Assembly: GCA_037783545.1 (NCBI GenBank)
Contig: JBBELK010000386.1
Location: 1,550,001 to 1,614,000 of the forward strand
Direction of reading: 5' to 3'
Source of the DNA: Henricia sp. BOLD:AAB3569
Taxonomy: Eukaryota > Echinodermata > Asteroidea > Spinulosida > Echinasteridae
DNA: 64,000 nt
Both the position numbers and the translations under genes were made by a program. The notes below the pieces were generated by a model, which saw nothing but the letters and a program-made list of their open reading frames with translations, made no database searches and was not told where the DNA came from. Position 1 is the first letter of the stretch, and every line of letters begins with the position of its first letter. Shown piece by piece: positions 11,772 through 22,012 of the stretch.

Positions 11772-14700
11772 TTAGTAACGAAATTGAACACTTTCATGGT
11801 AACTATAATATGTAGGTATTACAGATGTTTCAACATCAGTCAAACCCCGTACATAGATGTGATCTATTAGTGTTCCATTCTCTGTAGTTGGCTCTTTTAC
11901 ACATTGGCTATATCCTTGCTCTTTCATTTCTATTTCAATTGACGATTCCCTATCAAGGATATTGTCATTAAAATCACCCATGACAATGCATCTGTTGCTG
12001 ATCTTATTTATTTCACTAACCAACTTAATCAAATTGTTAACAAAATATTGAATGCCATATGATGATGGTCGATAAATAACAACAATTACAATTGATATGT
12101 TAGAAATTACATGAAATGCAATATACTCAATATTCTGTACTGGTATATTCAATCTACTAAAAGATCTGCTTTTCTTGCCAAACACTGCAACACCACCATG
12201 CCTCTGTTCCTGCAAATGTTTCATGGACGCATTATATGACATACCTCTTACTTGATGATAGCACTTGAAATTTTCCATGTGGAACTGACTTACTTGTTCA
12301 GATTCAACCCATGTCTCCGTTAGGCAAATAAAATCAGACTGCATTATTTCACATTGGGATTCCATGTCTAAAACGTGTGCTCTTAAGCCTTGTACATTAT
12401 GAAGGGTTACTACAGTACATGCATTAGTCATTGTATCTGTTATATTTTGCTGCAAAGTACTGGTAACAAATGCAGGCATGATATCCAAAGCTTCAGTAAC
12501 TGATTTATCACAATACACATATTTAGGATCAAACCCCTCAATAACAAGTCCATTTAATGATGTCACACGACTTAAACCAACATATGCTTGACCTGCTGCA
12601 AATGTACGATTCAGGCATACTACTGCTTTACTCACTGTCATACCTTGTACTTTATGTACTGTACATGCCCATGCAAGTTTCAGCGGAAATTGTCTCCTTG
12701 TGCATTTCTTGCCAATAGATTCTTCTTGAATCTTAATTAAAACCGAATCAGTATCATTTATTGCCACCACCTGTCTCTTAAGTTTTGAGCCTACATTTTC
12801 ATTGTCAAATCTTACTTTGATATATTCGGTGTCCAATTGATCAGGCAACATTTCAATATGAGTAACAGTTCCAAATGCACCATTTACTAATCCATCTGAC
12901 ACATCAATATTTTTTGTCAACATAACTCTTGCACCAATAGCAAGCCACAATGATCTGCAAAGACTGCCACGATTTGATTTCAGAGGTTTTTCTTTTAATT
13001 TCAATCGTCCACTGCTATCTTTCTCAAAATCTTTTGCTTCTATACAAATGCAATTTTCACATATCTTATGCAAAACTTGGACATTGTAGTTGTCAACCTG
13101 TTTATTTGTTGGATAAATATGAATAGCATCAAAACAGTCTTCATCAGTTTCACGACTTTGCAAAATTGCAATAGTCTCATCATTTAAATTATCTTTCTTC
13201 ACTTTCACTCTCAATTCATTTAGAACTTCTGTAAATTTCTGATCTTTTTGTCTCATGATTTCCGTCAGTTCTACTTTTTGGAAATTATCATGCCACAATC
13301 CTGATTCAACAGTGTTATGATGTAATGATTTTCCTTTTACAGGAGGCAATTGATAAAAATCACCAACTGCAATCACACTCACTTTACCAAAAGGATCTTG
13401 AAATCTTGTTTGTTTGATTTGTCGAAGTCGCCCATGTATGTAACACAGCATCTTTTGATCAACCATTGAAACTTCATCTATGATTATAATTTGTAACTGA
13501 CCTAATTCATTACGCAAGGTGCTCATTTTCTCATCACCAAGTGGTTGATAAGGCAGTGATATGTTGATTCCAATTGACAAAGCACTATGCAGGGTTAAAC
13601 CATTAATATTGTGTGCAGCAACACCAGTGGGAGCAGTTAGTAACACTGTGACATCATCTGGATTATGCGTTGATCGTCCAAGTATACGCACAGCTTCACT
13701 GTAAATACACTTAATCAAATGACTCTTGCCTGTACCTGCTCCTCCTGTTACAAATACGTGGAAAGGTTCTGGCTTTTTCCCGTTTACTTTATCTAAACAC
13801 CACCTTCTGATCTTGTAGAAAACTTCTTTTTGTTTGGCATTTAACATTCGCATTAAACACGTAGCTTCATTCACAGCTATTCTGCGTGAACGGTATTCAA
13901 TACCTTGCTCTGCCTCTTTATCATTACGTTTTAGGTCAGGAATATCATACTCATCCTCACTGCCTTCATTTACTGGACCTCTTTCATTTTCACATTCAAT
14001 TCTTTCTGATTCAACCTCTGGTGAAATTAAAGCCCATGCATCCTCCTGTGCTCCAAACTTGTGCAAGTACTGTTCAACATCTTCCATAGATTCTATGCTA
14101 GCTTCAAATTTTTCACGATTAGTATCCACAATTAAGCTTACACGTTGTGTATGATTATCACTTTCATGAAGTTTAACACTTGCAATGTTATAGAATTCCT
14201 CAAACGTTTCAAAGTGCAAAGGTTTTAATTGTGCATCAATACGATAAGGCAAGAAAAGCTGCAAGATACTTTGGTAGTATTTCTCTGAAGTCTTTGAAAT
14301 GGAAAATCTGGGATATTTAATCACTGCACATTGAGTACGAGTACGCTTCCGTATATATCCTAAACCATTCTGTAATTCATGAATATTAGAATTAACTTTT
14401 GCTTTTCGAGCTTTTAGTGCTTCTGTATTGGATAAAATTCTGTAATTTGAACAAAATGAAGCCAGACACATTTCATCAAAATCATGCGACTGTGGCCTTG
14501 CTTTATATCTATCAATCTTACTGTGGAGCCAGATATCTTCATCATCAGCTTCTGACTTATTTTGAATTAACTTTAGAGGTAAGCTCATTCTTATTGGATT
14601 TTCTCCAAGGGGTATAAATTCTACTTTTCTTGAACATTCCTTTAACCTTAAGTTACACACACGATACACTGCCTCTTGAGCAGACACTTCCCGATTCTGC

Positions 14701-17700
14701 AAGTATGCATAGCCAACTTCCTTCATGCTTTGCTTTGCATCAAGATTTCCTTTCTGTGCTTCACTAGAAACATGACTCAACAGCATTCCCATCTCACGTT
14801 CTGCTTTGGACATGTACGATGCAACATATGCCACGCAGCCAAAAATGTCTGTGATGTACTGAATATCTAAATTTGCATTCCATGCTCGTATCAAGTGAGA
14901 ATTGTATTGATTTACCCAGACATCTTGGGGATTACGCTTTAACACAATGCTAAGTTTTTTAGTCAATAGCTCATTAGCCTTTTCGAATTCTTTTTGAGTG
15001 ATCCCGGCAGCAGTGAACAGTTCTTCGGTAGATGTATACTGTTTCTCTTGATTTTGTACTTTATTCCAAATACTCTTTAATAATTCTTCTGCTTCAGCTT
15101 TATTAATAACATCATTATTAACTTCATCCAAATCTGATATCTGACTCATGCTATCAATGTCACTATCATCAGCACTGCAATCATTTGTCTCAGCAGTTGC
15201 TTCACCACGTCTGATTATAAAGGTTCTTTCAGATGGGGGTCTCGGAAAGTTAAACCTACATTCAGTACCCTTCTTTTTACAGCTTTTTGAATGCTTTTTA
15301 CTATGTAGCTGTACATTACTGATAATTTCATGTAATTCTTCATCCTCATCTTTAGAAGGCAAATTACAGGAGATATATCTGTCTATAAAGGCAATGACGT
15401 CTTCATCAGAATCAGTGTCCAGTTTAGGAGCATCTTCAATCCAAAATAAACAATGCGTGTGCGGTGACCCTCTTTGTTGGAATTCAACTCGATAAAAATA
15501 ATCTTTCACTTTGCCAATTGGTCGAGCTTCTGACATTATCACTTCCTTCAAAAACACATGAAATCTCTTATCAAACATTCGAGCTGCTGTGACAGGATTG
15601 CTCCTCAGTAACAAACATTTGTCATTCCAATCCAATTCATCAACATTTCTAGTGTCTCCCTGTTGTTTCATTATTGTACCAATTACTTCAGACCATCTCA
15701 TATCAGCAGAGGAGAATGAACAAAACCATGTGGGAAGTCCAAGTTGTGTAATCATTGCTAACACATCTCTATGAGCACATTGCCAGTATGGCGGTGTTCC
15801 TCTTATAGGCTTCAAAAACTTATATCCTTTGTCAGATTTCAGCATATCTCTGAGTTTTTCTTTATTGTTAAGCATTGCTGATGTTAGACTCTTCCCTTCC
15901 CGAGTTTTAGCAGATCCTTTACGCAAAGCAATAGAAACACTAGACATGACTTGATGTATTTCTGACAAATACTGAGCATAAAAAATGTAGTCTGTATTTC
16001 GAGCAAATCTGTGATCAGCATTCATCAAACGATTATGTAAATATCTACCGAGTGTTATTCTGACATTCCGTTCATCCTTAAAAATTGGTGTTCCAGTTGG
16101 AAATAATGTTGGAAAACACTTTGCCTCATTCCCTTCTTCCATTAATAATCTTACAGGATTATTACCTTCACACGGAGCAACACAGAAAATTTCATCAAAA
16201 TACTGATCAAGAACTTCTTGCCCTACATTAGCTGGCTGCAGACAAGTGTCAAGCTGTACCCCACATAATCGATCCTCGTCATCATCTTCAACATCACTTT
16301 CATCTTCATTTTTAATGCTTATATCTTCATTTTTTATTTCAACATTATTTTCAACCTCTTCGTCTTGGTCGTTCAAGCATTCTGGAACATGATTTGCCCA
16401 ATCGTCTTCTATTTCAATATCATGATACCATTTATTATTAGTTTTTAAATATAACAAAGCTTGTTCTACATGCCATCTATTAACATATTGATACTCATGG
16501 TAACCCTTGTATGACAGTTTTCGTTTCAGTTTGATGCGTATCATGTCATTGTCATTTGCACATCTAGGTAGTTTTTGTACTGTCTCCGTGGTATTTGATG
16601 GTACACAAACACAAGGTCCATAAATTCCTTTCTGACCACCCTTTGGACGATTTACAATTTTCATGAATGCGATATTTCTTGCAATTAAATGTTGTTCTAA
16701 ACTATTCAGTCTCTGCAACTCTTCTGGAATGTCTGTCAAACAGAGATTATTCATACATGCTTCTGCTGGTACTCTGTTAGCAATTAATTTTCTATGACAT
16801 GTATAGCAAATCCACAATGTTCCTCTGTTTGATCTAGCCAAATCACATGGCATATTACAATCTTCGTTACATTCATGTAAATACTGATCACAAATATATT
16901 GAAAGTATTTGTATTTGTCTTTAATACATTTTTTTACCTGACTTTGAAAGAGCAATCTCTGACACACAGCACAAATACAGTCTGGACCACTTTCTGTTTT
17001 CTTCTTAAAATTGTCGATTACAGTTTGTATGTGTGTTTTCATAGTCTTTACTTTCAATTGTCTTTCTTTCGACATTTTAACTTTATCCTTTCTGTAGTTG
17101 TCATCTGTATTGTATTTATTTTTATTTATCAATTTTATTGCCTGGATTGACTTCTTTCTGTAATATGCATTCCTATGATATTTGGTGTTTCTTGCTTGTC
17201 GTTGTTTTTGTCTATAACTTTTATTCCCATGATACTTTCCTTTCTGTGCTTGAATTACCTTTCTTTTGTAATTTACATCTCCATGATACTTTCCTTTTTG
17301 GGTTTCAATTACCTTTCTTTTGTAATTTACATCTCCGTGATACTTTCCTTTTTGGGTTTCAATTACCTGTCTTTTGTAATTCACATCTCCGTGATACTTT
17401 CCTTTTTGTCTTTTAATTACCTGTCTTTTGTAATTCACATCTCCATGATACTTTCCTTTCTGTGCACCAATAATCTTTCGTTTGTATTTTGCGTCTCCGT
17501 GATATTTAGCTTTTACAGTTTCTATTTTTTTCCTCTTATAATTTGCATCTCCGTGATATTTATCTTTCTGTTTCTGCATGTGTTCCATCTTGTAATTTGC
17601 ATCTTGGTGATATTTATCTTTTAAACTCTGAATCTTTTTGCTCTTATAATTTGCATCTCCATGATATTTATCCTTCTGTTTCTGCATGTGTTCCGTCTTG

Positions 17701-20700
17701 TAATTGGCATCTTGGTGATATTTATCTTTTACACTCTGAATCTTTTTGCTCTTATAATTTGCATCTCCGTGATATTTATCCTTCTGTTTCTGCATGTGTT
17801 CCATCTTGTAATTTGCATCTTGGTGATATTTATCTTTTACACTCTGAATCTTTTTGCTCTTATAATTTGCATCTCCATGATATTTATCTTTCTGTGTGAT
17901 AATTTTTTTACTTTTATAACCTGCATCCGTATGATATTTTTGTTTTTGTGACCCAGTTACCATTTTTTTGTAATCAACATCTGTATGATATTTTGACATT
18001 ACACTGTCACTTTTCTGTTTTTTAAAAACAGGATTTCCATGATAATTGAGTTTATCATATAATTTCTTTGCAGTGCTCTTTACATTGTCTTCATCGACAC
18101 ATCCCAACAAATTTGACATATTTGCTTCATCGTCATTTTTCTTTTTTTTTCTTTGTCGGTCAATTTTTCTCTTTGAACGCAAATTTGTACGACACCTTCT
18201 CTTTTTAATTACTCCTTTTCCAGCTGCAATGTCTTTACTTACACTTTTTACATCCGACTTCACATTGTAACTCTCTTGCCCTGTTTTATGGGTATTATTT
18301 TCTTTGGAACACCCACCATTGTCCAGGATTGGTTCAATCAAAGCATTGCAGTTATTAATAATTAACTCATTAACTGATAACACCACATCATAATGTATCT
18401 GCTCTGTATGGACGAGGTAAATTCCTGCATCAGATGTCACAGTACCCACTTCACTCACTTTTCCTGAAAATATCAACCATCTATTGCTGTATGTATATAT
18501 GTCTGTTTCAAAAAAATGTGCCAATGACATAATTTCAATCTCTGTTGCCCACACACCAGAACACATAACTTTCCTCTTTAAAACATACTCTTCAACATTA
18601 GTGAATTCTTCAGGCAAAAAAGACTTGTATTGGTCCTCATACTTCAATAAGTGATTCACAGCAGCCAATCGTAGTCTCATATGATTGCGTTCAGATCCAG
18701 ATATAGCATAGGAAACGGCTCTGAAAAAACAATTTCCATCACCTCTGATGTTCTTTGTACAAGCTGGCTGACCCATATGGTTACACTGCTGAGGTATTTC
18801 ATCGTCATTTGAAGTAATGTGAGCAATTCCAACTTTTCTACTTAATGCAAACTTATGTTCATGTCTTAGGGGAACAAATTTAAAACTAGTCATTTGAGGT
18901 ACTTCCGTCATTTCAACATCACTACCTTCATTTACACATTCAACATCCCCAGTATTCATTGACAAATTATTACTGATACCTGCAAAATCTTCAACTCTTT
19001 GATTTTTCAATTCTCCATCTTGTTTGCTTCTTTGATTTTTCTTGTCATGTACATTCACTTTGCCTCCACTTTTCTCATTTATTTTATCCATCATAACACC
19101 TGTAATTTCAAACTGATCATTGTCAGTTACATTCATTGATCTACCCAAATCAGTACAATACCTGTGTACATCTTGCAAGGTTGCTGCACTTTTTATCAAG
19201 CTCCTGCCTTCACTTACTTGGCAACCGTTATGATCTCTGGAATGGGAATCAAATATATAATATATACCACTTTCAGCAATAGCAGCAAATGTATTTCCTT
19301 TGAAACATATGAAGCAAGCATTGTATTGTTGTAGTGTTTGCTCAAGTGCATCATTCAATGTTATCATATTAAATTCCAATAAACTTAAGTTCATTCCAAA
19401 AGTACCACAGACAGACTCATGATAAATCATGCTAAAATGATGATTGAACACACACAGTTCATTGGGCAATTCATTGATTAACAAAAAGTCATTATGCATA
19501 GTAGAGCTTTGTGACAAATGGCCATACAACTCATCACCAGTATTCAGTACTAAATCCATATCATGACATGTCCAATCTTTCAATTCCTTTACCTGACTGT
19601 ACATCATTGAGCACAAACTGTTTGCAACACACTGTTTTCCAGAATTTAAACCAAACTTTGCATGACCCTGATGGTAACTTCCCTGCACATTAAATGTTTG
19701 TAATGCTGAACACTTTGAATTATGTGAGCATTTTATTCCAGCTTGCATTGTTGTTTCCTTGTCATTTACTTCAACTGACGTTAATTTTCTCTTAGCTGAA
19801 CATGTTCCATCAGAAGAAGAACTTGTAACATTTCGTAGCTTCCTCTTCGATGTGATTTTCTCTTTGACCTCTGCATTGGCATGTGAAACTCGACTTCTAC
19901 TTTGAAAAGTATATTGTACATTTTGATCTGGCTTCAAGCTGTCATTATTTTGTGTTTCAACCTCTGCATTTTCTTTTGCACCATGTGTTGCTTTAGCTTC
20001 TTTCTTGCTCCGTAGAGAATAACCACCAGTTTGCCTCGACTGAACACCACATGTAAGCGTCATGTGTTTATTTGTGACATTACTACATGTACATGTAGAT
20101 TGTTTTGATCCACATGAAATATTTGTTTTAGTCATTATGCCATGTTCAATACAATGCTCATTCTTGTCAGTCTTGGTTAAGTCCTGTGATTGATACTGCA
20201 TTTGCTTTTTTGAATTTTCTTTTACTTCGTTTCTTCTATATGCCTTTGCCTTGATAATTTTTCTGGCACATCGCAACTGATTTGTTCTAATCTCTTTTGT
20301 ACAACTTTTATTTTCTTCTGTACCAGACTTCTCTTGATCCATCGTAGTTTCTTGCAAACTATTTGCCAATGTCTGTTCATACAAAGTCATAGTGACAGGA
20401 ATGTCCAGGTAATGATGTAATGATTGACTGTAATTATTCTCTCGACATTTGCAACATATCCACACAACTGATTTGTTTGCCAGTGCACGGTGCGATGTAT
20501 TAAATCCCATGCAGCTAACATGATACCACAAACTACAACTGCACTGTACCTTTGCCTCATAGCAACCAATCTCTTTGTCACAAAGCCAACATTCCTCAGT
20601 AACAGTAACAGCGGTTTCATCATTGATGTCTGAACTTTGTCTTTCATACTTTTGTGTTGTGCTTGGTTTACAGTTATTTTTCACTCTTTTCTTTTCATGG

Positions 20701-21284
20701 CAATGTTTCTTCTCAACATTTATCTTACATCTCTTTCTTTTGCTAGTGGATTTCTGAATATTCTTCAGACACTTTGTGACTTTATGCAAACTTCGCTTTG
20801 TATGCGAAAACACCCTTTTCTGTGACTTGTCATTTTGTAGTCTTTCCACCTTGCTCATCATTCGCTTCTCAATTATCTTTCCACCTTTTCTGATGTTATG
20901 TGATTTCTTAAATTCCTGTCTTCTCAGTTTCCTTTTGTACCTTCTTGATGGCCTTTTCCTACCATTTCTCTGAATTTCCTCTTCCACATAATCCAAAACT
21001 TTGCCTTTTCCACAATATTTTCTCCAACCATGCTCTTTTAGCCAAGAAATACCATTGACCTTACCAACTCTTGATAATCCATTCTTTCTTGTACGTTTGA
21101 GAGCACTTACTTTCTTTTGTTTCTCCTCCAGTAACTTATTTCTACATTCTTTAGTTTCTCTCCTCATCTGGATCTTCTTTGGCACTGATACCTGTTTATA
21201 AAAAAGCATCATAATTTCATTTTCATCAACATAGGGTTTTACCTTCGACTGTCTACACTCAACTGTGTCAAAGTATTCCATCAT
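11772..21284 (-). CDS. Helentron Rep-helicase-endonuclease polyprotein
   Basis: This rolling-circle transposase acts on DNA in the nucleus. The open frame starts at 21329 with GTG; the first ATG is at 21284, giving about 3170 residues. Domains with approximate residues: basic N terminus; PHD-type zinc finger 231-281; cysteine-protease-like domain with GKQCVANS near 549 and DSHSRD near 679; OTU protease with GDGNC near 847 and IHYDVV near 967; 18-residue KYHGDANYK repeats 1092-1378; Cys-rich zinc-binding region 1437-1500; Helitron-like Rep with HTH (the HUH motif) near 1941 and paired Tyr in YVASYMSK near 2152; Pif1-type helicase with GGAGTGKS near 2513, IIIIDEVSMVD near 2598, GDFYQLPPV, VHKVQGMT and YVGLSRV; C-terminal AP-endonuclease-like domain 2960-3165 with LTETW, GDFND and LIDHIYV. 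There is no stop, frameshift or intron, so the copy may be young. A C-terminal endonuclease plus OTU is the Helentron (Helitron2) layout. The gene lies antisense to the termini that enclose it. Confidence 0.95.
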   Translation of the reverse strand: MMEYFDTVECRQSKVKPYVDENEIMMLFYKQVSVPKKIQMRRETKECRNKLLEEKQKKVSALKRTRKNGLSRVGKVNGISWLKEHGWRKYCGKGKVLDYVEEEIQRNGRKRPSRRYKRKLRRQEFKKSHNIRKGGKIIEKRMMSKVERLQNDKSQKRVFSHTKRSLHKVTKCLKNIQKSTSKRKRCKINVEKKHCHEKKRVKNNCKPSTTQKYERQSSDINDETAVTVTEECWLCDKEIGCYEAKVQCSCSLWYHVSCMGFNTSHRALANKSVVWICCKCRENNYSQSLHHYLDIPVTMTLYEQTLANSLQETTMDQEKSGTEENKSCTKEIRTNQLRCARKIIKAKAYRRNEVKENSKKQMQYQSQDLTKTDKNEHCIEHGIMTKTNISCGSKQSTCTCSNVTNKHMTLTCGVQSRQTGGYSLRSKKEAKATHGAKENAEVETQNNDSLKPDQNVQYTFQSRSRVSHANAEVKEKITSKRKLRNVTSSSSDGTCSAKRKLTSVEVNDKETTMQAGIKCSHNSKCSALQTFNVQGSYHQGHAKFGLNSGKQCVANSLCSMMYSQVKELKDWTCHDMDLVLNTGDELYGHLSQSSTMHNDFLLINELPNELCVFNHHFSMIYHESVCGTFGMNLSLLEFNMITLNDALEQTLQQYNACFICFKGNTFAAIAESGIYYIFDSHSRDHNGCQVSEGRSLIKSAATLQDVHRYCTDLGRSMNVTDNDQFEITGVMMDKINEKSGGKVNVHDKKNQRSKQDGELKNQRVEDFAGISNNLSMNTGDVECVNEGSDVEMTEVPQMTSFKFVPLRHEHKFALSRKVGIAHITSNDDEIPQQCNHMGQPACTKNIRGDGNCFFRAVSYAISGSERNHMRLRLAAVNHLLKYEDQYKSFLPEEFTNVEEYVLKRKVMCSGVWATEIEIMSLAHFFETDIYTYSNRWLIFSGKVSEVGTVTSDAGIYLVHTEQIHYDVVLSVNELIINNCNALIEPILDNGGCSKENNTHKTGQESYNVKSDVKSVSKDIAAGKGVIKKRRCRTNLRSKRKIDRQRKKKKNDDEANMSNLLGCVDEDNVKSTAKKLYDKLNYHGNPVFKKQKSDSVMSKYHTDVDYKKMVTGSQKQKYHTDAGYKSKKIITQKDKYHGDANYKSKKIQSVKDKYHQDANYKMEHMQKQKDKYHGDANYKSKKIQSVKDKYHQDANYKTEHMQKQKDKYHGDANYKSKKIQSLKDKYHQDANYKMEHMQKQKDKYHGDANYKRKKIETVKAKYHGDAKYKRKIIGAQKGKYHGDVNYKRQVIKRQKGKYHGDVNYKRQVIETQKGKYHGDVNYKRKVIETQKGKYHGDVNYKRKVIQAQKGKYHGNKSYRQKQRQARNTKYHRNAYYRKKSIQAIKLINKNKYNTDDNYRKDKVKMSKERQLKVKTMKTHIQTVIDNFKKKTESGPDCICAVCQRLLFQSQVKKCIKDKYKYFQYICDQYLHECNEDCNMPCDLARSNRGTLWICYTCHRKLIANRVPAEACMNNLCLTDIPEELQRLNSLEQHLIARNIAFMKIVNRPKGGQKGIYGPCVCVPSNTTETVQKLPRCANDNDMIRIKLKRKLSYKGYHEYQYVNRWHVEQALLYLKTNNKWYHDIEIEDDWANHVPECLNDQDEEVENNVEIKNEDISIKNEDESDVEDDDEDRLCGVQLDTCLQPANVGQEVLDQYFDEIFCVAPCEGNNPVRLLMEEGNEAKCFPTLFPTGTPIFKDERNVRITLGRYLHNRLMNADHRFARNTDYIFYAQYLSEIHQVMSSVSIALRKGSAKTREGKSLTSAMLNNKEKLRDMLKSDKGYKFLKPIRGTPPYWQCAHRDVLAMITQLGLPTWFCSFSSADMRWSEVIGTIMKQQGDTRNVDELDWNDKCLLLRSNPVTAARMFDKRFHVFLKEVIMSEARPIGKVKDYFYRVEFQQRGSPHTHCLFWIEDAPKLDTDSDEDVIAFIDRYISCNLPSKDEDEELHEIISNVQLHSKKHSKSCKKKGTECRFNFPRPPSERTFIIRRGEATAETNDCSADDSDIDSMSQISDLDEVNNDVINKAEAEELLKSIWNKVQNQEKQYTSTEELFTAAGITQKEFEKANELLTKKLSIVLKRNPQDVWVNQYNSHLIRAWNANLDIQYITDIFGCVAYVASYMSKAEREMGMLLSHVSSEAQKGNLDAKQSMKEVGYAYLQNREVSAQEAVYRVCNLRLKECSRKVEFIPLGENPIRMSLPLKLIQNKSEADDEDIWLHSKIDRYKARPQSHDFDEMCLASFCSNYRILSNTEALKARKAKVNSNIHELQNGLGYIRKRTRTQCAVIKYPRFSISKTSEKYYQSILQLFLPYRIDAQLKPLHFETFEEFYNIASVKLHESDNHTQRVSLIVDTNREKFEASIESMEDVEQYLHKFGAQEDAWALISPEVESERIECENERGPVNEGSEDEYDIPDLKRNDKEAEQGIEYRSRRIAVNEATCLMRMLNAKQKEVFYKIRRWCLDKVNGKKPEPFHVFVTGGAGTGKSHLIKCIYSEAVRILGRSTHNPDDVTVLLTAPTGVAAHNINGLTLHSALSIGINISLPYQPLGDEKMSTLRNELGQLQIIIIDEVSMVDQKMLCYIHGRLRQIKQTRFQDPFGKVSVIAVGDFYQLPPVKGKSLHHNTVESGLWHDNFQKVELTEIMRQKDQKFTEVLNELRVKVKKDNLNDETIAILQSRETDEDCFDAIHIYPTNKQVDNYNVQVLHKICENCICIEAKDFEKDSSGRLKLKEKPLKSNRGSLCRSLWLAIGARVMLTKNIDVSDGLVNGAFGTVTHIEMLPDQLDTEYIKVRFDNENVGSKLKRQVVAINDTDSVLIKIQEESIGKKCTRRQFPLKLAWACTVHKVQGMTVSKAVVCLNRTFAAGQAYVGLSRVTSLNGLVIEGFDPKYVYCDKSVTEALDIMPAFVTSTLQQNITDTMTNACTVVTLHNVQGLRAHVLDMESQCEIMQSDFICLTETWVESEQVSQFHMENFKCYHQVRGMSYNASMKHLQEQRHGGVAVFGKKSRSFSRLNIPVQNIEYIAFHVISNISIVIVVIYRPSSYGIQYFVNNLIKLVSEINKISNRCIVMGDFNDNILDRESSIEIEMKEQGYSQCVKEPTTENGTLIDHIYVRGLTDVETSVIPTYYSYHESVQFRY
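17150..18010 (-). repeat. 54-bp coding tandem repeat (KYHxDxxYK)
   Basis: About 16 in-frame copies of an 18-residue unit (KYHGDANYKSKKIQSVKD and variants) lie inside the Rep/helicase polyprotein, between the OTU domain and the zinc-binding region. Part of the array has a 108-bp period, where SKKIQSVKD units alternate with MEHMQKQKD units. The unit is basic and aromatic. A DNA- or RNA-binding linker role is inference only. Confidence 0.9.
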
Positions 21285-21407
21285 TGAAAATTGTGTTTCT
21301 AAATTTTCTAAGTTGTATCTGCTAATCACGTCAGCTCTCTCTTGATAAATTTATCAATAATTATTTTCAGCTGTTATCAGAATCAGATTCTTCCAATAAA
21401 ACTTTTG
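21285..21407 (-). promoter_or_regulatory. Leader of the Rep/helicase gene
   Basis: A short region between the first ATG and the 50-bp repeat array. The frame stays open up to 21329 but has no ATG, so this part is probably leader. No clear TATA box was recognised. Confidence 0.3.
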
Positions 21408-22012
21408 TTCTTTCCAGCTACCTGGCTGTTCCAAGAATTTGTTTAAATGTTCTGTAACCTGGCTCCTTCCAGGGACCTGGCTCCACCCAGGATTTATTCA
21501 AATGTAACCCGACTCCTTGCAGGGACCTGGTTCTACCCAGGATTTTTTCAAATGTAACCTGGCTTCTTCCAGGGACCTGGTTCCACCCAGGATTTGTTCA
21601 AATATAGCCTGGCTCCTTCCAGGGACCTGGCTCTACCCAGGATTTGTTCAAATGTAACCTGGCTCCTTCCAGGGACCTGGCTCCACCCAGGATTTGTTCA
21701 AATATAACCTGGCTCCTTCCAGGGACCTGGCTCTACCCAGGATTTGTTCAAATATAACCTGGCTCCTTCCAGGGACCTGGCTCCACCCAGGATTTGTTCA
21801 AATGTAACCTGGCTCCTTCCAGGGACCTGGTTCCACCCAGGATTTGTTCAAATATAACCTGGCTCCTCCCAGGGACCTGGCTCTAACACAGGATTTGTTC
21901 AAATGTTATGCAACCTGGCTTCTCACAGGCACCTGATTTCACCCAGGATTTCTTTAGTGCTCTCGAACCTGACTCTTATCAGGTACCTGTACTCACAGGA
22001 TTTGTTCTTATT
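21408..22012. repeat. 50-bp tandem array upstream of the Rep/helicase gene
   Basis: About 12 units of 50 bp contain CCTGGCTCCTTCCAGGGACC, TGGCTCCACCCAGG and ATTTGTTCAAATATAA. The central units are nearly identical and the edges are diverged. CCTGG and CCAGG blocks in each unit can pair, and TTTGTTCAAA is a short palindrome. It sits 120 bp upstream of the first ATG, where a promoter or terminal repeat would lie. Confidence 0.92.

Noticed and set aside
17138..17951. Plus-strand frames of up to 149 codons opposite the transposase
   Set aside because: They are the antisense of the 54-bp coding repeat in the Rep/helicase gene.
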